From Plicaturopsis crispa FD-325 SS-3 (lineage: Eukaryota > Basidiomycota > Agaricomycetes > Amylocorticiales > Amylocorticiaceae), in NCBI GenBank assembly GCA_000827205.1, contig KN832563.1, forward strand, positions 1,126,863 through 1,190,862: a stretch of DNA of 64,000 nt, read 5' to 3'. Below, one piece after another: positions 1 through 14,200 of this stretch. The notes beneath the pieces were generated by a model. The model was not told the DNA's origin. It did no database searches and saw only the letters and a list, made by a program, of their open reading frames with translations. Every line of letters begins with the position of its first letter. Position 1 is the first letter of the stretch. Made by a program: the position numbers and the translations under genes.

Positions 1-2450
1 ACCAAAGCGGGCCTGCGGCGTATCATGCCAGGCACCTACCGCAAGCTCGAGCGCAAAATGACGGTGCCCTATACGATGTCTTACAATAACCAAGTGCCGC
101 AGTCGGATGTACGCAGCGTTACGGGCAGCCTCGTGCAAGAGGAGCGGATGTTCCCGCGTTGGCTGCCTGCGATCTCCGGGCTCACCATCAATCGCAACTC
201 TGACTTCCGCACTGAGACCTTGAGTGACGACGAGCTGGAGAAGATCGGGGGCACGGAGTATCGTGCCCTGAGACTGCTGAGCTATGTTATCCCGATAGTA
301 TGTGTCGACATGCCTATACATGTGCATCGAAGTACTGAGGCTATTCAATCTGTCAGTACTTCGTCGGGACGCAGCTCTTCTCGTTCATCCTATTCGCGCC
401 ATGGCTATCCGCAGTGAGCACATACGACGACGTGTTCGCGGCGCAGCCTCGCAATGTGCAGAAGCCGTGGTTCTCGCTCTTCCAGGTTATGGGCGCGTAT
501 ACGGGCGGAGGCCTTTCCCTTGTAGACCAGTTAGTTCCAATTTCTAGTCTGACGTTCTGGTCAAATTGCCGACTCTCTTGCTCATAGGGGAATGGTGCCC
601 TTCCAGGGGGCGTACTTGATGATATGTAAGTTTGGTCGTTCCATTGTAGTGTGATCGTTCGATTCGAACCGCCTCCCCGTTTGAAGTCGCCATGATGTTT
701 GTTATTTTGGCTGGTAATCACGCCCTGGTATGTGCCCAAGCTATGTTACATTCCCCACCTCGCTAACGCTGCATTTTGCAGCCCATATTGTACGTCCATA
801 GAAAGTTTGAGCGACCTTTGGGGTATACTAACGGCCATCGGCCATAGTCTGAGGCTCATAGTGTATGTCTAAAACGTTTCCTTGTAAGCTGTGAGACTCA
901 CGGCCATTGAACAGATGGATTGGCACCAAAGTATCCACGGACGAGTCAGAGACGAAGAAAGCGTTCTATTTCCTGCTCGACCATCCGCGAAGGTGCTGCC
1001 CACTCCAGTCCCACCTTTACTAGTGCGCTGATGCCTTCATGCCAGATGTTTCTTGTACCTGTAGGCCTTGTACATTGCGATGCGCGTTAAATGCATGCTA
1101 ATTTACCCATATGCAGCTTCCCCAGTCACCAGACGTGGTTTTTGGTACGAGCTAATTCACCTCACTTTAGCTGCTGCTGATGATTCTTTCGCAGGTTCTG
1201 TGTCTCGTCGGATTTAGGTATGCCCGAGCATCATAACGATGCACCTTCCCATACTAATCTTCGTCAGCGCTATTGAATGGGTAGCGTTCGAAGTTTTGAG
1301 TGCGTTGAATGCTATCTCCTTGTGCTTTCCGGATTAACATATCCTTTCAGATACTGGCTTGGATGTGTACAAGTCATTAACCATCGGCCCGCGTACCGTT
1401 GCGGGCTTGTTTCAAAGCTTAGCCGTGCGCGCATCGGGATTCTCGATTGTGCCTATCGCGAGCCTGGCACCTGCGCTCCAGTAAGCTTGTTCTCCCATGA
1501 GGCAATACCGATAGATCCTCACTCGCTTGATTACAGATTTCTGTACTTGGTGATGATGTACATCGCTGTAAGTCCTGCACTGTGCTTCCCGTGAACTATG
1601 TAGTTCCTTACCAGCTTTTCTGCAGGTATATCCGGTGGCCATGAGTATCCGGGCAACGAATGTGTATGTGTTCGTCCTCCGGTGACCTCATACGGTGCTG
1701 ATGAGTGGATTCTGTATATCTACCAGCTACGAAGAGCGCTCTCTGGGCGTCTTTGAAGCCCCACCAGACGAAGAAGATGAGGAACCGACTGATCTGAATA
1801 CTTACGCGCCGCGCGAACGGGTAGGTAAATACCTCGGTTGGCACGTACGGCGGCAAATGTCTGTCGGTGCGTACATAGCATTGCTTGCTCGCGTATCTGT
1901 TTCAGCGGGCCTGACAATATTTGGCTGGTATAGATCTTTGGTGGCTCGTATGGGCGGTGTTTCTGATCGCCATCATCGAGCGCGACAGCCTACTCGACGA
2001 CTCGAAGAAATGGTTCGACATGTTCCGTGTCCTCTTCGAGCTCGTCTCTGCGTTCGGAGGAATTGGACTCAGCCTAGGATTTCCATCGGTAAGCCCCCAG
2101 TGTAGTACTAGTGCCTGAGCGTAGGGCGCTCATATGCGTTTTCTAGGATAACTACTCATTCGTGGGGACTTTGCGACCGCTTTCCAAGTTGGTCGTGATC
2201 GTCATCATGTATGCCCCGCTTCCTTCTGTTCCACCTTCCTTTTAACCGTAGCATTTCCAGGGTCCGTGGACGCCATCGAGGTCTCCCTGTCGCCGTAGAC
2301 CGCGCGGTGCTGCTTCCGAGCGAATTGGTTACCCAGCATGCAGGCGACAAACCTCCCGATGAGAAGGCCGTCATAGGTGGGGAGTTGGCTGCGCCAGCAC
2401 CTGAAACCATCGACATTCATGTAGAAAACGGTCATGAACTGCCAGTATGA
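1..2450 (+). CDS. TRK1: Trk-type potassium transporter, 3' part
   Basis: This is the C-terminal part of a fungal Trk/Ktr K+ uptake transporter of the plasma membrane; the N-terminus lies left of the window. Recognisable pieces, in order, are 'FSLFQVMGAYTGGGLSLVDQ' (a pore-loop region), 'GMVPFQGAYLM', 'FVILAGNHALPILLRL', 'FYFLLDHPRRC', 'ERDSLLDDSKKWFDMF', and the last pore/filter region 'SAFGGIGLSLGFPSDNYSF' followed by 'RGRHRGLPVAVDRAVLLP'. These are hallmark blocks of fungal TRK1/TRK2. At least eight short introns split it; for example exon 1 ends at 297 before GTATGT, and 'VDQ' joins 'GMVPFQ' across the next intron. The last exon ends with TGA at 2448-2450. It is convergent with PSO2, with 222 bases between stops. 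Family assignment is firm; which Trk paralogue it is cannot be told. Confidence 0.93.
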
Positions 2451-2672
2451 TATCGACACGGGGACTTTTGATAGGGATTTTTTCTAGATGAAACGCAACA
2501 TACACCACAACTATTCATACCACCTTCACTACCACTAATTATCTCTCCAATGGCATATTTATGAGACATGTGAATTAGAACAGCTCTGTACAGTACTACT
2601 ACTAAAGTATGCACTGCACATAGCGCGTTTTCAGAAATTTATGGAAAGGCGGGACTGCCGCGGGGGAAGTTG

Positions 2673-5482
2673 TCACCAATAATCAGCCTCTCTGTACGGG
2701 ATCACCGCCTCCTTCCCCCTCTTCTTCCTTTCCGCCTCCCACCTTGCAACCCATTTACCCATACGCGCGCGCGACGCCTCGCTGCCGACGTTGACTGTAG
2801 CGATCATTCGGCCCCAGTCGAGCGACATGGCAAAGCACGTCAGCTCAAAGAATGAGCTGTGCTCCGAGTACGGCACTCCGTACAGCTGCAACGCGTCGGT
2901 CGAGTTTCGGGACGGGTGCAGATTCGCGTGCGTGAATGTGCGGTGCTGCGTGCGCGCGATGACGTTGGCGATTGGCGGGTTCGGGTCAGAGCCCGTCGCC
3001 TGCGTGTACCTGTTTTAAAGATATCAGCGTCAGTGTCCACAATCGAGAGGCCAAGAAGAGCACTGACGTCCAGCCCGTAGGTCTAAATCCCACAGCTCTG
3101 GTGAATGTGCCCTTAAATCGCGTCACGTAATCCTTGAGTTTGTCGGAGGTGATGAGCCCTAGAGGGACGAGGTGGACACCCGCCTCTGATGCGTCCGAAG
3201 TAAGAAGGGCGTGCAGCTCCGGGTCGGGTTGACACCGCAGGATGGCGGCCTTGCGTGCATCGCAGTACACCTTCGTGTTCAATGCGTGCGCGATAGCTGA
3301 GAATGGGATCAGACATTGAGTGAGATATGAAAAGTGTTTTGCTTACCTTTGACTATTCGTTCCTTGCCGATGGAATATGTGCTATGAGAATGTCAGTAGT
3401 TTGTCTGAGAGATAGTGAAAGAAAGCATACCCAACAACGATCAGTAGCTGCCCTTTCTCCCGTGCCTTCCCCTTGCTCTCGGCTGCTTTCTCAGCTTTGC
3501 TGAACCACCCGTCCACGGTCTTGCCCGTACCACTCGCTTCGCCATCTACAAGCCTCTTCGCGAGCTCCGCACAGGCCTGGATCACAAGCGGCTGCGGCGG
3601 AAACGTGTACTTGGGGTCGAGATACGTCGTGTCGAGATACACATGGTCGATCTTCTTCCCTTTCACTGCGGGGTGCAGCACATGCGCCGGCGACGCGCGG
3701 AAGTCCCCGCAGTGCAGGTACCTGAACGTGCGCTTGGACCCGACGAAGGGCGAGCGGAACGCGCTGTCGCCGGCGTCGATGGTCTGCGGGCCTTCGTAGA
3801 GGAAGAGGCACGAGCCGGGGCAGTGGTTCGCCTCGATGAGGGTTACGCGGACGCCGCCCGTGTTCGGGATGACGGACGGCACGTCCATGGGGAGTGGATG
3901 CACCCATTTCGGGTCAACTTTCAGCATGTGTATGATTAGGTTCGCTGTCCCCTCTGTGTAGCATCGGGCGGTAAGTAAGTGGCGTTGTCATGAGGAAAGC
4001 AAATTGAACGTACGAGAGCAATATATTGGGCCGCTTGTCCAGTTGGCCGCAAGGTTCGTGTAGTGGTCTGAATGGGCATGTCTAGGAATAGGAAAATTTA
4101 ATTGGTACACTGCCTCGCCAGTAAAAGGTACTCACGTCAAAAAATACGCTTCCACGCCAGGTATCGTTCCGTATCTAAACGCGTCGACTGCAATAGGCAT
4201 TCCCTGTAATATCTTGTAGAATGGCGCCTTCCGCCTATTTGTCTTCGTCGGCCTAAAATTACGATCCTCTACTATTGATGCCTCCTTCCACGCCTCGTTC
4301 TCCTTGTGTGACGACATAAGTACGGAGAACGCCGACGTGTTTGGACGCTCGACAGAGCTGGAACTAGAGGTGCTGTGTGCATTTATATGTGGCGTTCGGA
4401 GCGATGAAAGCGGTTGAAGGGGCTTTGCCGGAGGTGTCACAGGAACGTTTAGCGGTATAGTGCGTGGTTCATCGTCTGAGGGGTTCGGAGGGGCAGAGTC
4501 GATACATTGATTCACATGGTCCTGGATTTCCTGCAAAAATGGGAGAAGTTGGTCAGCGTCAGGACACAGCCGTAAGTGTATGAGAACTAACGGTAGCTAA
4601 ACAGCCGCTCAGACGTTTCGCACAGATAGGACAAGACATTCCCTGATTCTCGTGCATTGCTGTCGGGTCCTCTTGCGACGAGGAGATGTCGATCTCTTCC
4701 ATTTCGACGTCGTCGTCAACAGGCTCGTCTAGTGCTTGCTCGTCGTCGCCCATGCCCCATTCCTCGTCGGCTTCAGTGATAGGTCCGGTAGTGAATAATG
4801 ACTCCTTTCCTTCGGTCAAACCGAATGCAGATTCCTGAAAGTCAGGCTCCGGAATACGCGAGGACGAGGCTATCGCGGGCGTGTCTTTCACAGGTTTCTC
4901 AGATAGCTGCAAGAGCACGGTAGGGACGCCAAACGATCCGGGGCCATTATCTTCGGCGCGTGCGGGAGGCGCGTAGGTCTCCCGAGCCTGAGGTCGAGTC
5001 GCGGAATCCTCCTTAGCAGGTGTATGTGCGACGGAAGACAGCAGAAGCTTCGGTTTTCCAAAGGATTCGCTAGCGGCTGCCTGAGGTGCTGGAGCATCCC
5101 GAGGCTTCAAGTCCTCTGCAAGTTTGGCGGGTTTCACGAACCAGCCGTTCGTCTTCTTCGCTGCTGGCGTAGTCTGCGGTCGGACATCCACCACGAGCAT
5201 CTTCTTGCTCGACGACGCAACAGGACGGTCCTCAACAATTTCGACGTCACTCGAGGAATCATCTCGAGCAGTCGGTCTTGTCCGAGGGTGTTCGTCGTCG
5301 TCTGAGTCAATAATGATGATCTCGTTGGAGGGGTTTGGCGTCGCGACTCGTTTCTTTCCTTTCAGTTTAGAGCTTCCAGAGCCAGCTAGTTTGCACTTGC
5401 CCTTCTTGACAGCGGGTGGTGTGAAAAAGCTGTGTAGAGTTGTGCTTTGCGAAGGGGGTTCTTTGCGTTTCTTCGAAGACAT
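2673..5482 (-). CDS. PSO2: DNA interstrand crosslink repair nuclease PSO2/SNM1
   Basis: This is a nuclear metallo-beta-lactamase/beta-CASP 5' exonuclease that acts in interstrand crosslink repair. The N-terminal ~300 residues are disordered and carry 'QSTTLHSFF' at residues 12-20, a PCNA-binding (PIP-box-like) sequence, then basic stretches. A UBZ4-type finger follows, with 'CPIC' before an intron and 'HVNQC' after it. The catalytic domain starts after 'GVEAYFLT', where an intron splits the metal-binding motif 'THAHSDH'. Later come '[10 protein letters not shown]', 'YLHCGDFR' and 'YLDTTY', all SNM1 signatures, and the DRMBL C-terminus '[11 protein letters not shown]'. The start at 5482 is the first ATG before the PIP-like segment. 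It is divergent from the aminotransferase across 577 bases. No damage to the gene was seen. Confidence 0.95.
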
Positions 5483-6059
5483 GACTTCCGGGTGTAGTTC
5501 AAACTGTGAGTTGACTTTGTTGACGGGACCACTGTTTTTTCAGTCACAGCGAATGGAGAGGACAAGGATGCTGTACTTTGCAGATATTTAGCGAGGAACT
5601 GCTATAAGCTGGTCGTGGTTGTGCAACAAGCTGAATTGGCCCCTATGTACGCTCTTCTCGAAGGTCTTCTCTCGGTGAGTTCGTTCAGTCCTGTTTTTTG
5701 CATCCCTCAAATTCAACGGGTTCGTCCAGGTTGAAGCAGAGTCGCCGTTTTGTCGTCAAAAATGTCCAGCGACGAGTACCTCTCGCCTCAAACACAGCTT
5801 GTAAAACGGTCGTCGGCTTCAAATGCTCACGGGATGGATCTGCGTCGTCTTCGACGTTCATGACCGTGTCCTTATCCCATCGCACTGAGAAAAGGAGGCC
5901 GATAACGGGTCAACTGATTAATATTAACGGCGTGGACCGTTCCAAAGCTCCAAAGGGTTCATGTTAATGAACTTATCGGCCGACAATTCTCTATCTGGTA
6001 CGATATAATCTCATTCGTCCTGTATCTCTCTGGTGAACACGTTTCTGACTCACTCTATC
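5483..6059. other. Divergent promoter region with one doubtful small ORF
   Basis: This spacer lies between the PSO2 and aminotransferase start codons and should hold both promoters. It contains a 66-codon reverse ORF (5685-5885, beginning MRWDKDTVMNVEDDADPS) with no recognised domain and no clear splice partners. It may be a small gene or chance. No other structure was seen. Confidence 0.4.
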
Positions 6060-7952
6060 ATGGCACCAGCGCTCACCACTCCCGCAATTTCCCCAGAGGC
6101 ACCCAGCCAGCCTACTAAGCTCAAGGCTGCATCCACGCTAAAGCCTACCTCTATCCTTCACAGAACGCCCTGGAGGCCACCCATCGCAACCGCTGCCGAG
6201 GGGATCTACATCGATCTCGAGGGCGGGAGGCGGGTGATCGATGGTGTCGGGGGTGCCGCCGTGGCCTGCATAGGCAGCGGCAACACCGAGGTCAAGAATG
6301 CGATCAAGGAGCAGGTCGACAAGATGTCATGTATGCTATTTTTGCTAGATTTAAACATGATTTCGCGCTAAAGCGATTGGACAGATGTTTATAACATGCA
6401 ACTTTCCAATGAGCCCGCAGAGGCCCTCGCGAAGAATCTTGTCGACAACAGCAATGGAGCGTTTGAGCTCGTAGGATTTGTTTCCGGAGGTATGTCCGTC
6501 GCCATCGTCTGTAAAGCAACCACTGATTCCCTATCGCACAGGATCTGAGGCCGTGGAGGGTCTCCTCAAAACAGCACGACAGGTCAGTGGTGTCTGACTT
6601 AGCCATCACGGATTACATTAATCTTTGTTGAACAGTACTTCGTCGAGACGGGGCAGCCCAACCGAAAGCACTTCATTGGGCGACATCTATCTTTCCACGG
6701 CAATACTCTAGGGACTCTTTCACTCGCGTACCACCCGGCCCGCCGTGCCCCGTATCTAGCCATTTTGAACGAAGATGCTTTCCACCACGTCTCCCCCGCA
6801 TATGCAGCCCGATTCCAGAAAGAGGGAGAGACCGAGGCGCAATATGTCGAACGTTTGAGGCAGGAGCTCGAGGACAAGTTCGTCGAACTCGGTCCGGACA
6901 CTGTCATAGGATGTGAGTTTCCCAACGGGAATACGCTCTACTCCATTCACTCAAGCGGGTTTCTTCCGGCACAGTTGTCGCCGAAACTGTTGTAGGGGCT
7001 ACCACTGGCGCTGTTCCTGCGCCAAAGGGATACTTCAAGGCTATGAAGTCTGTCTGCGATAAGTATGGGGCATTGTTCATGCTCGATGAAGTCATGTCTG
7101 GAATGGGCCGTGAGTTCTCAGTCTCGCCCGGATATATATGGCACGTATACTTAGCTTCATCGTATTAGGAATGGGGACAATGCATGCTTGGGAAAGCTTT
7201 GGGGATGGAGTTGCCCCTGACATCCAGGCCGTCGCGAAGGGACTCGGCGGAGGGTAAGATGACTCCTGGGACGACATAAGGTTTACTGAAAACCTAATTC
7301 CTCCAGGTACGCCTCTATTGGGGCTGTCCTCATGTCTCCCCGGGTAGCACGCGGGATTCGTGACAACGCCGGCCTATGGAAGCACGGACACACCTACCAA
7401 GTATGTTCTCTCGTACAACAGTTGCGCCAATCCACACTAAGGGTGTACTCATAGGCCCACCCGATGGCCTGCGCCGCATCGCTCGCCGTCCAGCACGTCA
7501 TCGCAGAAAACAAACTTCTCGAAAATAACCGCACGCAAGGCGCGCTCCTCAGTTCCCTGCTAAGATCGCGCTTGCAGGGTGCCGGGACTGTCGCCGCACC
7601 CTACACATTTGACATTCGTGGGGGCGGGCTGTTCTGGGGCATAGAGTTCGATTTCCCGCCCGAGGCACCGCAACTAGATCTCAAGGGTGAAAGATTCGCG
7701 ATGCTTGTTCAAGCGAAAGCTTTGGAGAACGGTCTGATCATCTTGAGCTTTACCGATGGTGCCAATGTGGAAGGAACCTTAGGTACGTTATTCTCCGTGG
7801 AGATATAAAGCAACGCTCATCAACTTTCTGCAGGCGACCACTGCATTCTCTCCCCTGCGTACAACGTCACAAAGGAAGAGGTTGAGAAGATTGTTGACAT
7901 CTTCGTTGCGAGTGTCGAGCAGGTTCTCCGAGAATCTTTCGTGCAGCCTTGA
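6060..7952 (+). CDS. Class-III PLP-dependent aminotransferase
   Basis: This is a fold-type I PLP enzyme of the GABA/ornithine/diaminobutyrate aminotransferase family. The ATG at 6060 is chosen because it precedes MAPALTTPAI; upstream in frame there is only a GTG. Eight short introns can be placed by reading-frame continuity. Visible motifs are 'GIYIDLEGGRRVIDG' (N-terminal family block), 'FVSGGSEAVEG' (cofactor phosphate contact), 'HLSFHGNTLG', 'LFMLDEVMSGMGR' (the Asp that contacts the pyridine nitrogen), and 'IQAVAKGLGGGY' with the Schiff-base lysine. The C-terminus 'ILSPAYNVTKEEVEKIVDI' is also typical. All catalytic residues expected in the family are present, so the enzyme should be active. 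No targeting peptide is obvious. The amino donor cannot be inferred from sequence alone. Confidence 0.92.
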
Positions 7953-8249
7953 CCGACCAACCGGAAAATGCAATGGTAGACTGCCCGTAGGCTGTCGAAT
8001 TTTGGCTTCCCATTTTGCAAGATGTAGTGTACCACAGATGAATAGCCCAACGAATCGTGTAGCATTAGACCAATAATTACACTTTCGTAGTGCTCAGTGA
8101 AGGGTTGGGCACGCCACTTCGGCACAAATCTCCGCCCGAAACGGTGAAGTCCCCCGACACGACGTCCTCCTCGCTTGCTTTCGACCACGACAACAAACGA
8201 ACTCTTGAACGTTCAAGGTGTCGAATCGATGGCTGGGTGCAGGAACTAA

Positions 8250-11200
8250 ATGGACTTTCAAGCACAACAGCATAACGAAGCCACCAGTAGCTCGTCGTCG
8301 TCCGCACACCCCACACAGCACCAGCACCCCTCCGACACACAACCTTCCAACGTCGCCCCCACCGCCTCACAGGCCGATACGGAGACCAAAGTCTTGCGGT
8401 CCAGTGCACGAGTCAAGGCTGCGAAACAGAAGGGAAAGGAGAAAGAGAAGAATCCCGCTACTACGGCGGACCAGCCCTCTACTTCAGCGACATCCAGCGC
8501 TCGCGCCAACAACCAATCCTCCAAATCGAAGCGCAAAGGAAAGGCGAAAGAGACCCAGGAGGAGGAATCTACACGAACTAAACGGTCCGTCCGCATCGAT
8601 TGACTTCCGTCGTGCGATTGAAAGAATGCTCACTCCTGTTGTTCTCCCAGAGCTCGCCGCGCTACGTTCCCCTCATCAGCAGCACCCTTAACTATCAACG
8701 AACCCATCTCCGACCCCAAAGGCAAGAAACGCGCCGCACCCGAAGAAGACCAGGACGACGAGGAAGCCGTAGCCAACACTTCGTCCGCATCAGCAACCAA
8801 ACGCCCGAGGACATCCTATTCACTCCGCTCCAGAACCGACTCAACCACCCTAGTAGAACCCACAGAAATGACCAGAAAGACTAGGTATGTTGACTTCCAT
8901 GAGTACGTTTCTATAGTATGACTCATCTCATCCCCGCAGGACAACATCCCAGAAAGGCCAAATGGCCATCAAGAGCAAGGCCATGGCCGCCTCCGCTAGC
9001 TCGTCCTCGTCGAGAGTAGAAGATGAGGACGTTGAGATGATGGACGCGGAATACAAGCACGAGGAAGAGGGGTCGGAGCGTGAGGAAGAGGGTCCGGGCG
9101 GCGGGCAAGACCAAGACGAGATAGATGATGGAGAAGGGGGAGAGGATGACGACGATGAGGGCGCAGAGGACGAGGGTCCTTTGACATCGGGCGGTGGTGG
9201 AGGCGGCATCGGGGGCTTGGACGAATCCGCGGCCATGGCCATCTTTGGCGACTACCGTCAATTCGGCTCATACATGCTTTCGCTCTCGTCGCGCCTCAAG
9301 ACTATGCTCAACAACATCAAGACCACTGCGGATCCGACGACCCGTCTCATCACTCTCCAAGAGCTCAGCGAGCTTCTCAGCATCAGCACCGAGGATACGC
9401 TTGCAGGCTCGTTCCAGGTCGAACAGTTCGTCCGCGAGCTCGTCAAGATCTTGGGGGGCCGTGGTGCAACTGACGACGAAGACGACGAGGGAGAAGACCC
9501 ACAAGGACAAGACGAGGACGCGGCGCTCGCAGCTGCGTTGGCCATGTCCGGCGGAAATTCGTACCAAGGGGACGAAAATCTTGAAGCCCAGGTTTTGGCT
9601 TGCAGATGTCTGGCCAACCTAATGGAAGCACTTCCTGGTGTCGCTCATACAGTCGTTTATCACGGCGCGATCCCAGTGCTGTGTAGCAAGTTGATCGAGA
9701 TCTCGTACATCGACCTCGCTGAGCAGACCCTTAGTGTAAGACCGTTTTTTCTTCATGTCGGGTACATTTCTAATCATTTGAGCTCACAGACAATGGAAAA
9801 AATATCTGAAGAGTTTCCAAGTGCAATCGTCCGTGAGGGTGGTCTAGCGGCTCTGCTCAACTATCTCGATTTCTTCTCTATCGCCGTGCAACGGACTGCC
9901 CTTCAAGCTGCATCCAATTGCTGTCGTAATGTTTCTCCGGAGCATTTCCCTATGATCCACGGCGTATGGCCTATCATCAGGAACTGCCTAGCCTACTCTG
10001 ATCAGCGTCTCGTGGAATTTGCCTGCGTCTGTGTCATTCGGGTCATTGATTCCTACTACCGCTCCTCGACAGAAAACCTCGAATTACTGGTCGACACTGA
10101 CCTCATCAAGGCAGTCAACTTGCTTCTTCTACCTGCCGGTGGATCGCCCCTGATTGCGGTCAACACCTACACGTCCCTCTTGCGTGCCCTGGCAACTTCT
10201 GCTCGGGCAAGTCCGAAGATCACCTTGACGCTGCTGGAAGCTGGTATCGTAGACACCTTGTACCAGATCCTGACGGGCGTCTTGCCCTCCTCTGCCCACG
10301 GCGAGGAAGAGCAGGGAGATGCCAGCGGCGGCCAAGGTCTTGGCGGCGGATTGGCCGACATGACAGTCATGGAGAACCTCGCTCATCGTCCGAAGGAGCA
10401 GGTCGAGGAAGCATTAAGTCTTGTCTCGGAGCTGATGCCACCGCTGCCCAAGGGTATGCTGATTCTCGAAAAGCTGCAGCCCTCTTTACTCACTTATTAT
10501 ATCTAGATGGTGTATTTGACCACAAGGGATACACGGAGAAAGCGCTAGCCAGAATGATCAAGGCCAAAGGCAAGGCGGAGCGAGCTGCAGCACGACAACA
10601 AGCGGCGGCGGCGGTTGGCTTAGTTGCACCGCCGCAACCTCCTAGTGAAGTGCCAACGCCCACTGCCACGCCTGCACCTACCGGCCCTGGCGCGGAGTCG
10701 GGCTCTGGGGAACCCATTGTCCCTGATAACGATGAAGCGCCACCCCAACCTCCAGCGAAAGAACCTGCCGTTGACCGTACCGAGCTGCTTCGCTCCAAAC
10801 CCGAAGTAGTTGGCAAGTTCATGCAATCGATGGTCCCCATCCTGGTCGACGTATATGCCGCGAGCGTCATCACGCCTGTGAGAGTGAAGACCTTGACCGG
10901 CCTTTTGAAAGCGGTCAGCTTCCTGGATGCTCCAGGGTTGAAACAAGTATTGACGGTAAGCGATGGAGTCGATTAACAAGCTTTCTGCTCATATATGTTT
11001 CTCAGTATGTTCCCGTTGCGAGCTTCGCGTCCTCTATCCTCTCCTCGAAAGACCATCCTTCCCTCGTCATAGGCGCCCTACAACTCGCTGACCTCCTCTT
11101 GACAAAAGTCCCCACGGAGTATAAGCCCACCTTCCGCAGGGAAGGCGTTTTCCATGAGATAGAGGCATTGTCTGACAGGCTCACCGCATCTGCGAAGTCT

Positions 11201-14200
11201 AAAGAGAAGGATAAGGACAAGGACTCAGCCGAAGCACCATCACCTAGTGAGGCAGCGGCACTCGCCGCAATGCCACCACCGATATCAGCCTCGTTGGCGT
11301 CCGTGATACCTGGATTCAAGAAGTTATCGTCATTGTCGTTAGAGCCGGAGGACGCCATCACGCTACGTGCTCGTGTCATTCGTTTCAAGCATCTATCCGG
11401 AAGTGACGAAGCGGAGAGCGATAACGCCTTCGACACATTGCGCGCCTTAGTAGAGCGTGTGTCTGCTCCTGCTGCCTCCGAGAAAGAGCTGTCAGAGGCG
11501 CTGCGTTCACTCGCCGACCTGTTCGCGTCCCCTCACACCTCCGTATCCAGTTTCGAGTTGCTTCAGAGTGGCGTAGTGGATGCGTTGTTGCAGTTTTCGA
11601 CTGACACTGAGCGTGATGGTAATTTGATTTCACTTTCACTAAAAACCAGCACTGACGTATTGCGACAGTGAGCATGACCAAGCGACAAGAAATATTCTTG
11701 GACGCTTTCACTCTACGCAAAGTGAAAGGTCCTACAAGCACGCAGACGCCATTGAGCATCTTTGTCAAGAAATTGCAAGAGAGCTTGACGAGGATGGAAA
11801 CGTTCGATGTGGTTACGGTTGCACAGGGAATCGATGGTCAGTCATACGAGCCTTGCCTTGGAATTTTCGGTCAAAGCTAACCGACCTGTAGACTCGAAGC
11901 GAAGTTCGCCCTCGTTACTGGCGCGTCAACTGCGTCTCCGCCTTGTCGCTGACGATGACTCCGATATACCTCGGAATCTGCACAATATCGTCGTGTCAAT
12001 CCATGCCATCGCAACCTTCCAGGCTCTACACGATTATCTACGTCCACGAGTGTCGGGTCTCATGTCTGGAGGATCGAGGTTATCCGGCATGCTTGCAGCA
12101 TTGGCTGCCTCTGGCTACGGCCCTGGATCTTCAAGGGGCTTGAATGATGAGCAACCCCCGCCTCCTGTAGCTGCGCCGCCAGCACCTGCACTGGCGGAAA
12201 GCAGCACGTCCGCGTCCGCGTCGACCGGCCCTGGATCTGGAGTTACTCGCAGGCGTAGCATGCGTCTAAGCGCTAAGAATGCCGGCACTTCTGGAGCCAC
12301 TGGAGAATCTTCAGTAGACTCAGCAGATGGTGGCAACGCGCCTGCCAGTAGTGGTCCAGGCGACTCTACACTACCCGCGAGCTCTACGTCAGAACGGCCA
12401 GTTTCTACGGCCTCCGCCGTGGCTACTTCGGCAACAGAGACCGCTCAGAGCGACACGTTACTTAACGATACAGGCTTTGAAGCCGACTTCACTGATGACG
12501 AAGTTGACGCTGAGGCGCGTCCTTATCGTATCCAATTTTTTTATTAAACAATCCCTAACCGCGGTTAAACAGGTATTTGACGAAGACGTGGATCCTGATA
12601 ACTCTACAGAGAAAACCGTCACACTCTCTGTCGCCGAAGGTATGTTTTTCGTTGACTCTGATAAATGCACGGCTACTAATTTTCCTGAAGACGGTACCAA
12701 GATCGAAGCACAAACTCCTGACGGAACGCGCGTAGCAACACCGAGTACTTCAGGTTTGCCCTTGGGACCTCGTCAAGCATCGACGAGAGCATCATATGCT
12801 GCCGCATTGAAGGCCAAACCCAGTGACTGGCATCTCGAATTCTCTATGGATGAACACATCCTACCTCTGGACCTCACCATTTACGGGGCCATCCATCAAC
12901 ATGAATCGCGTAAAAAGTCGGGGCCTTTGCCTTCAAGCCTCATGTGGCAGGGTGTTTATACTGTCAAGTTCAAAAAGGTGTCCGGACCAGCGCCCTCTAC
13001 AGAATGTAAGTCTCCCTTTTGATGTTTAGCACGCCTTTCTAACGCCAATATGCATACTAGCTCGCGTAGATGGCTCAGAAGCGATCTCAAGGAATCGCTC
13101 GCCGAGTCCATCGCTATCCTCCTTGCCCGAAGACGCCCCCCATGCGAAGATCTTACGCCTTCTTCGCGTGCTGCACAAACTCAATACACTCGAGGGAGAA
13201 AGGTCGGTGTTTGCCGGGGACAAACGTACCCTACCGGAGTCAGCTTTCGTCAACAATAAGTTGACGGCAAAGCTGACAAGGCAATTGGAGGAACCAATGA
13301 TTGTTGCAAGGTATGTTCTGCTACTTCTCCAAGTGAAATCGCGTAATCTAAACGGTCCTTCAGCTCATGTCTGCCGGATTGGGCGTTGGACCTCCCTCAG
13401 CACTTCCCTTTCCTGTTCCCCTTCGCGACTCGCTACAACTTCCTTCAGTCGACCTCCTTCGGCTATGCTCGGCTCATCCTCAAATGGCAAAGTCAACAAA
13501 GCCGGGGCCAGGACAGCTCCCGGCGCGAGGAGAGCATCGGCTTTTTGGGTCGCCTGCAACGACAGAAAGTCCGCATATCGCGTAAACATATCCTCGAGTC
13601 TGCCGTTAAGGTGTTCGAGCTTTACGGCTCGTCGTCTTCGGTGCTCGAGGTCGAGTACTTTGAAGAAGTTGGGACTGGCTTGGGGCCCACACTCGAATTC
13701 TACTCGCTTGTGTCTAGGGAGTTCGCGCGGCGCGACCTGAAGATATGGCGCGATGCAGATCAGACACGGCCCGGTGTGTACGTCGACCATCCCTCGGGGC
13801 TTTTCCCGGCACCCATTAGCCCAGATGATATTGCGAAAGACGGTGGCCAGTGCGTTCTCTTTCACTCGAAGCTTTCAAATTCCGTGGATTTACAAATCTT
13901 GTGTAGGAAACGGACACATATTTTCCGCGTCATCGGACAATTTGTAGCGAAGGCCATGCTGGACTCCAGGATTATCGACTTGTCTATGAACAAGATCTTC
14001 ATCAAGCTCATTCTTGGGGAAGAAGTCGCGCTCACTATTGCGAACTTGAAGGTGGGCACTTTGTCGACATGAGTGGATATCCTGATCTTATATATCTCAT
14101 CAGCTCGTTGACGTGGAACTGGGCAACTCTCTTGCAAAGTTGCAAAGCCTAGTCTCGACGAGGCATACAGACTCTAATGACAAGGTACGCCTGTAATCGA

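Noticed and set aside
655-690. Reverse-strand B-box match (ggttcgaatc) suggesting a tRNA
   Set aside because: It lies in an intron of the Trk gene, and no cloverleaf can be formed around it.
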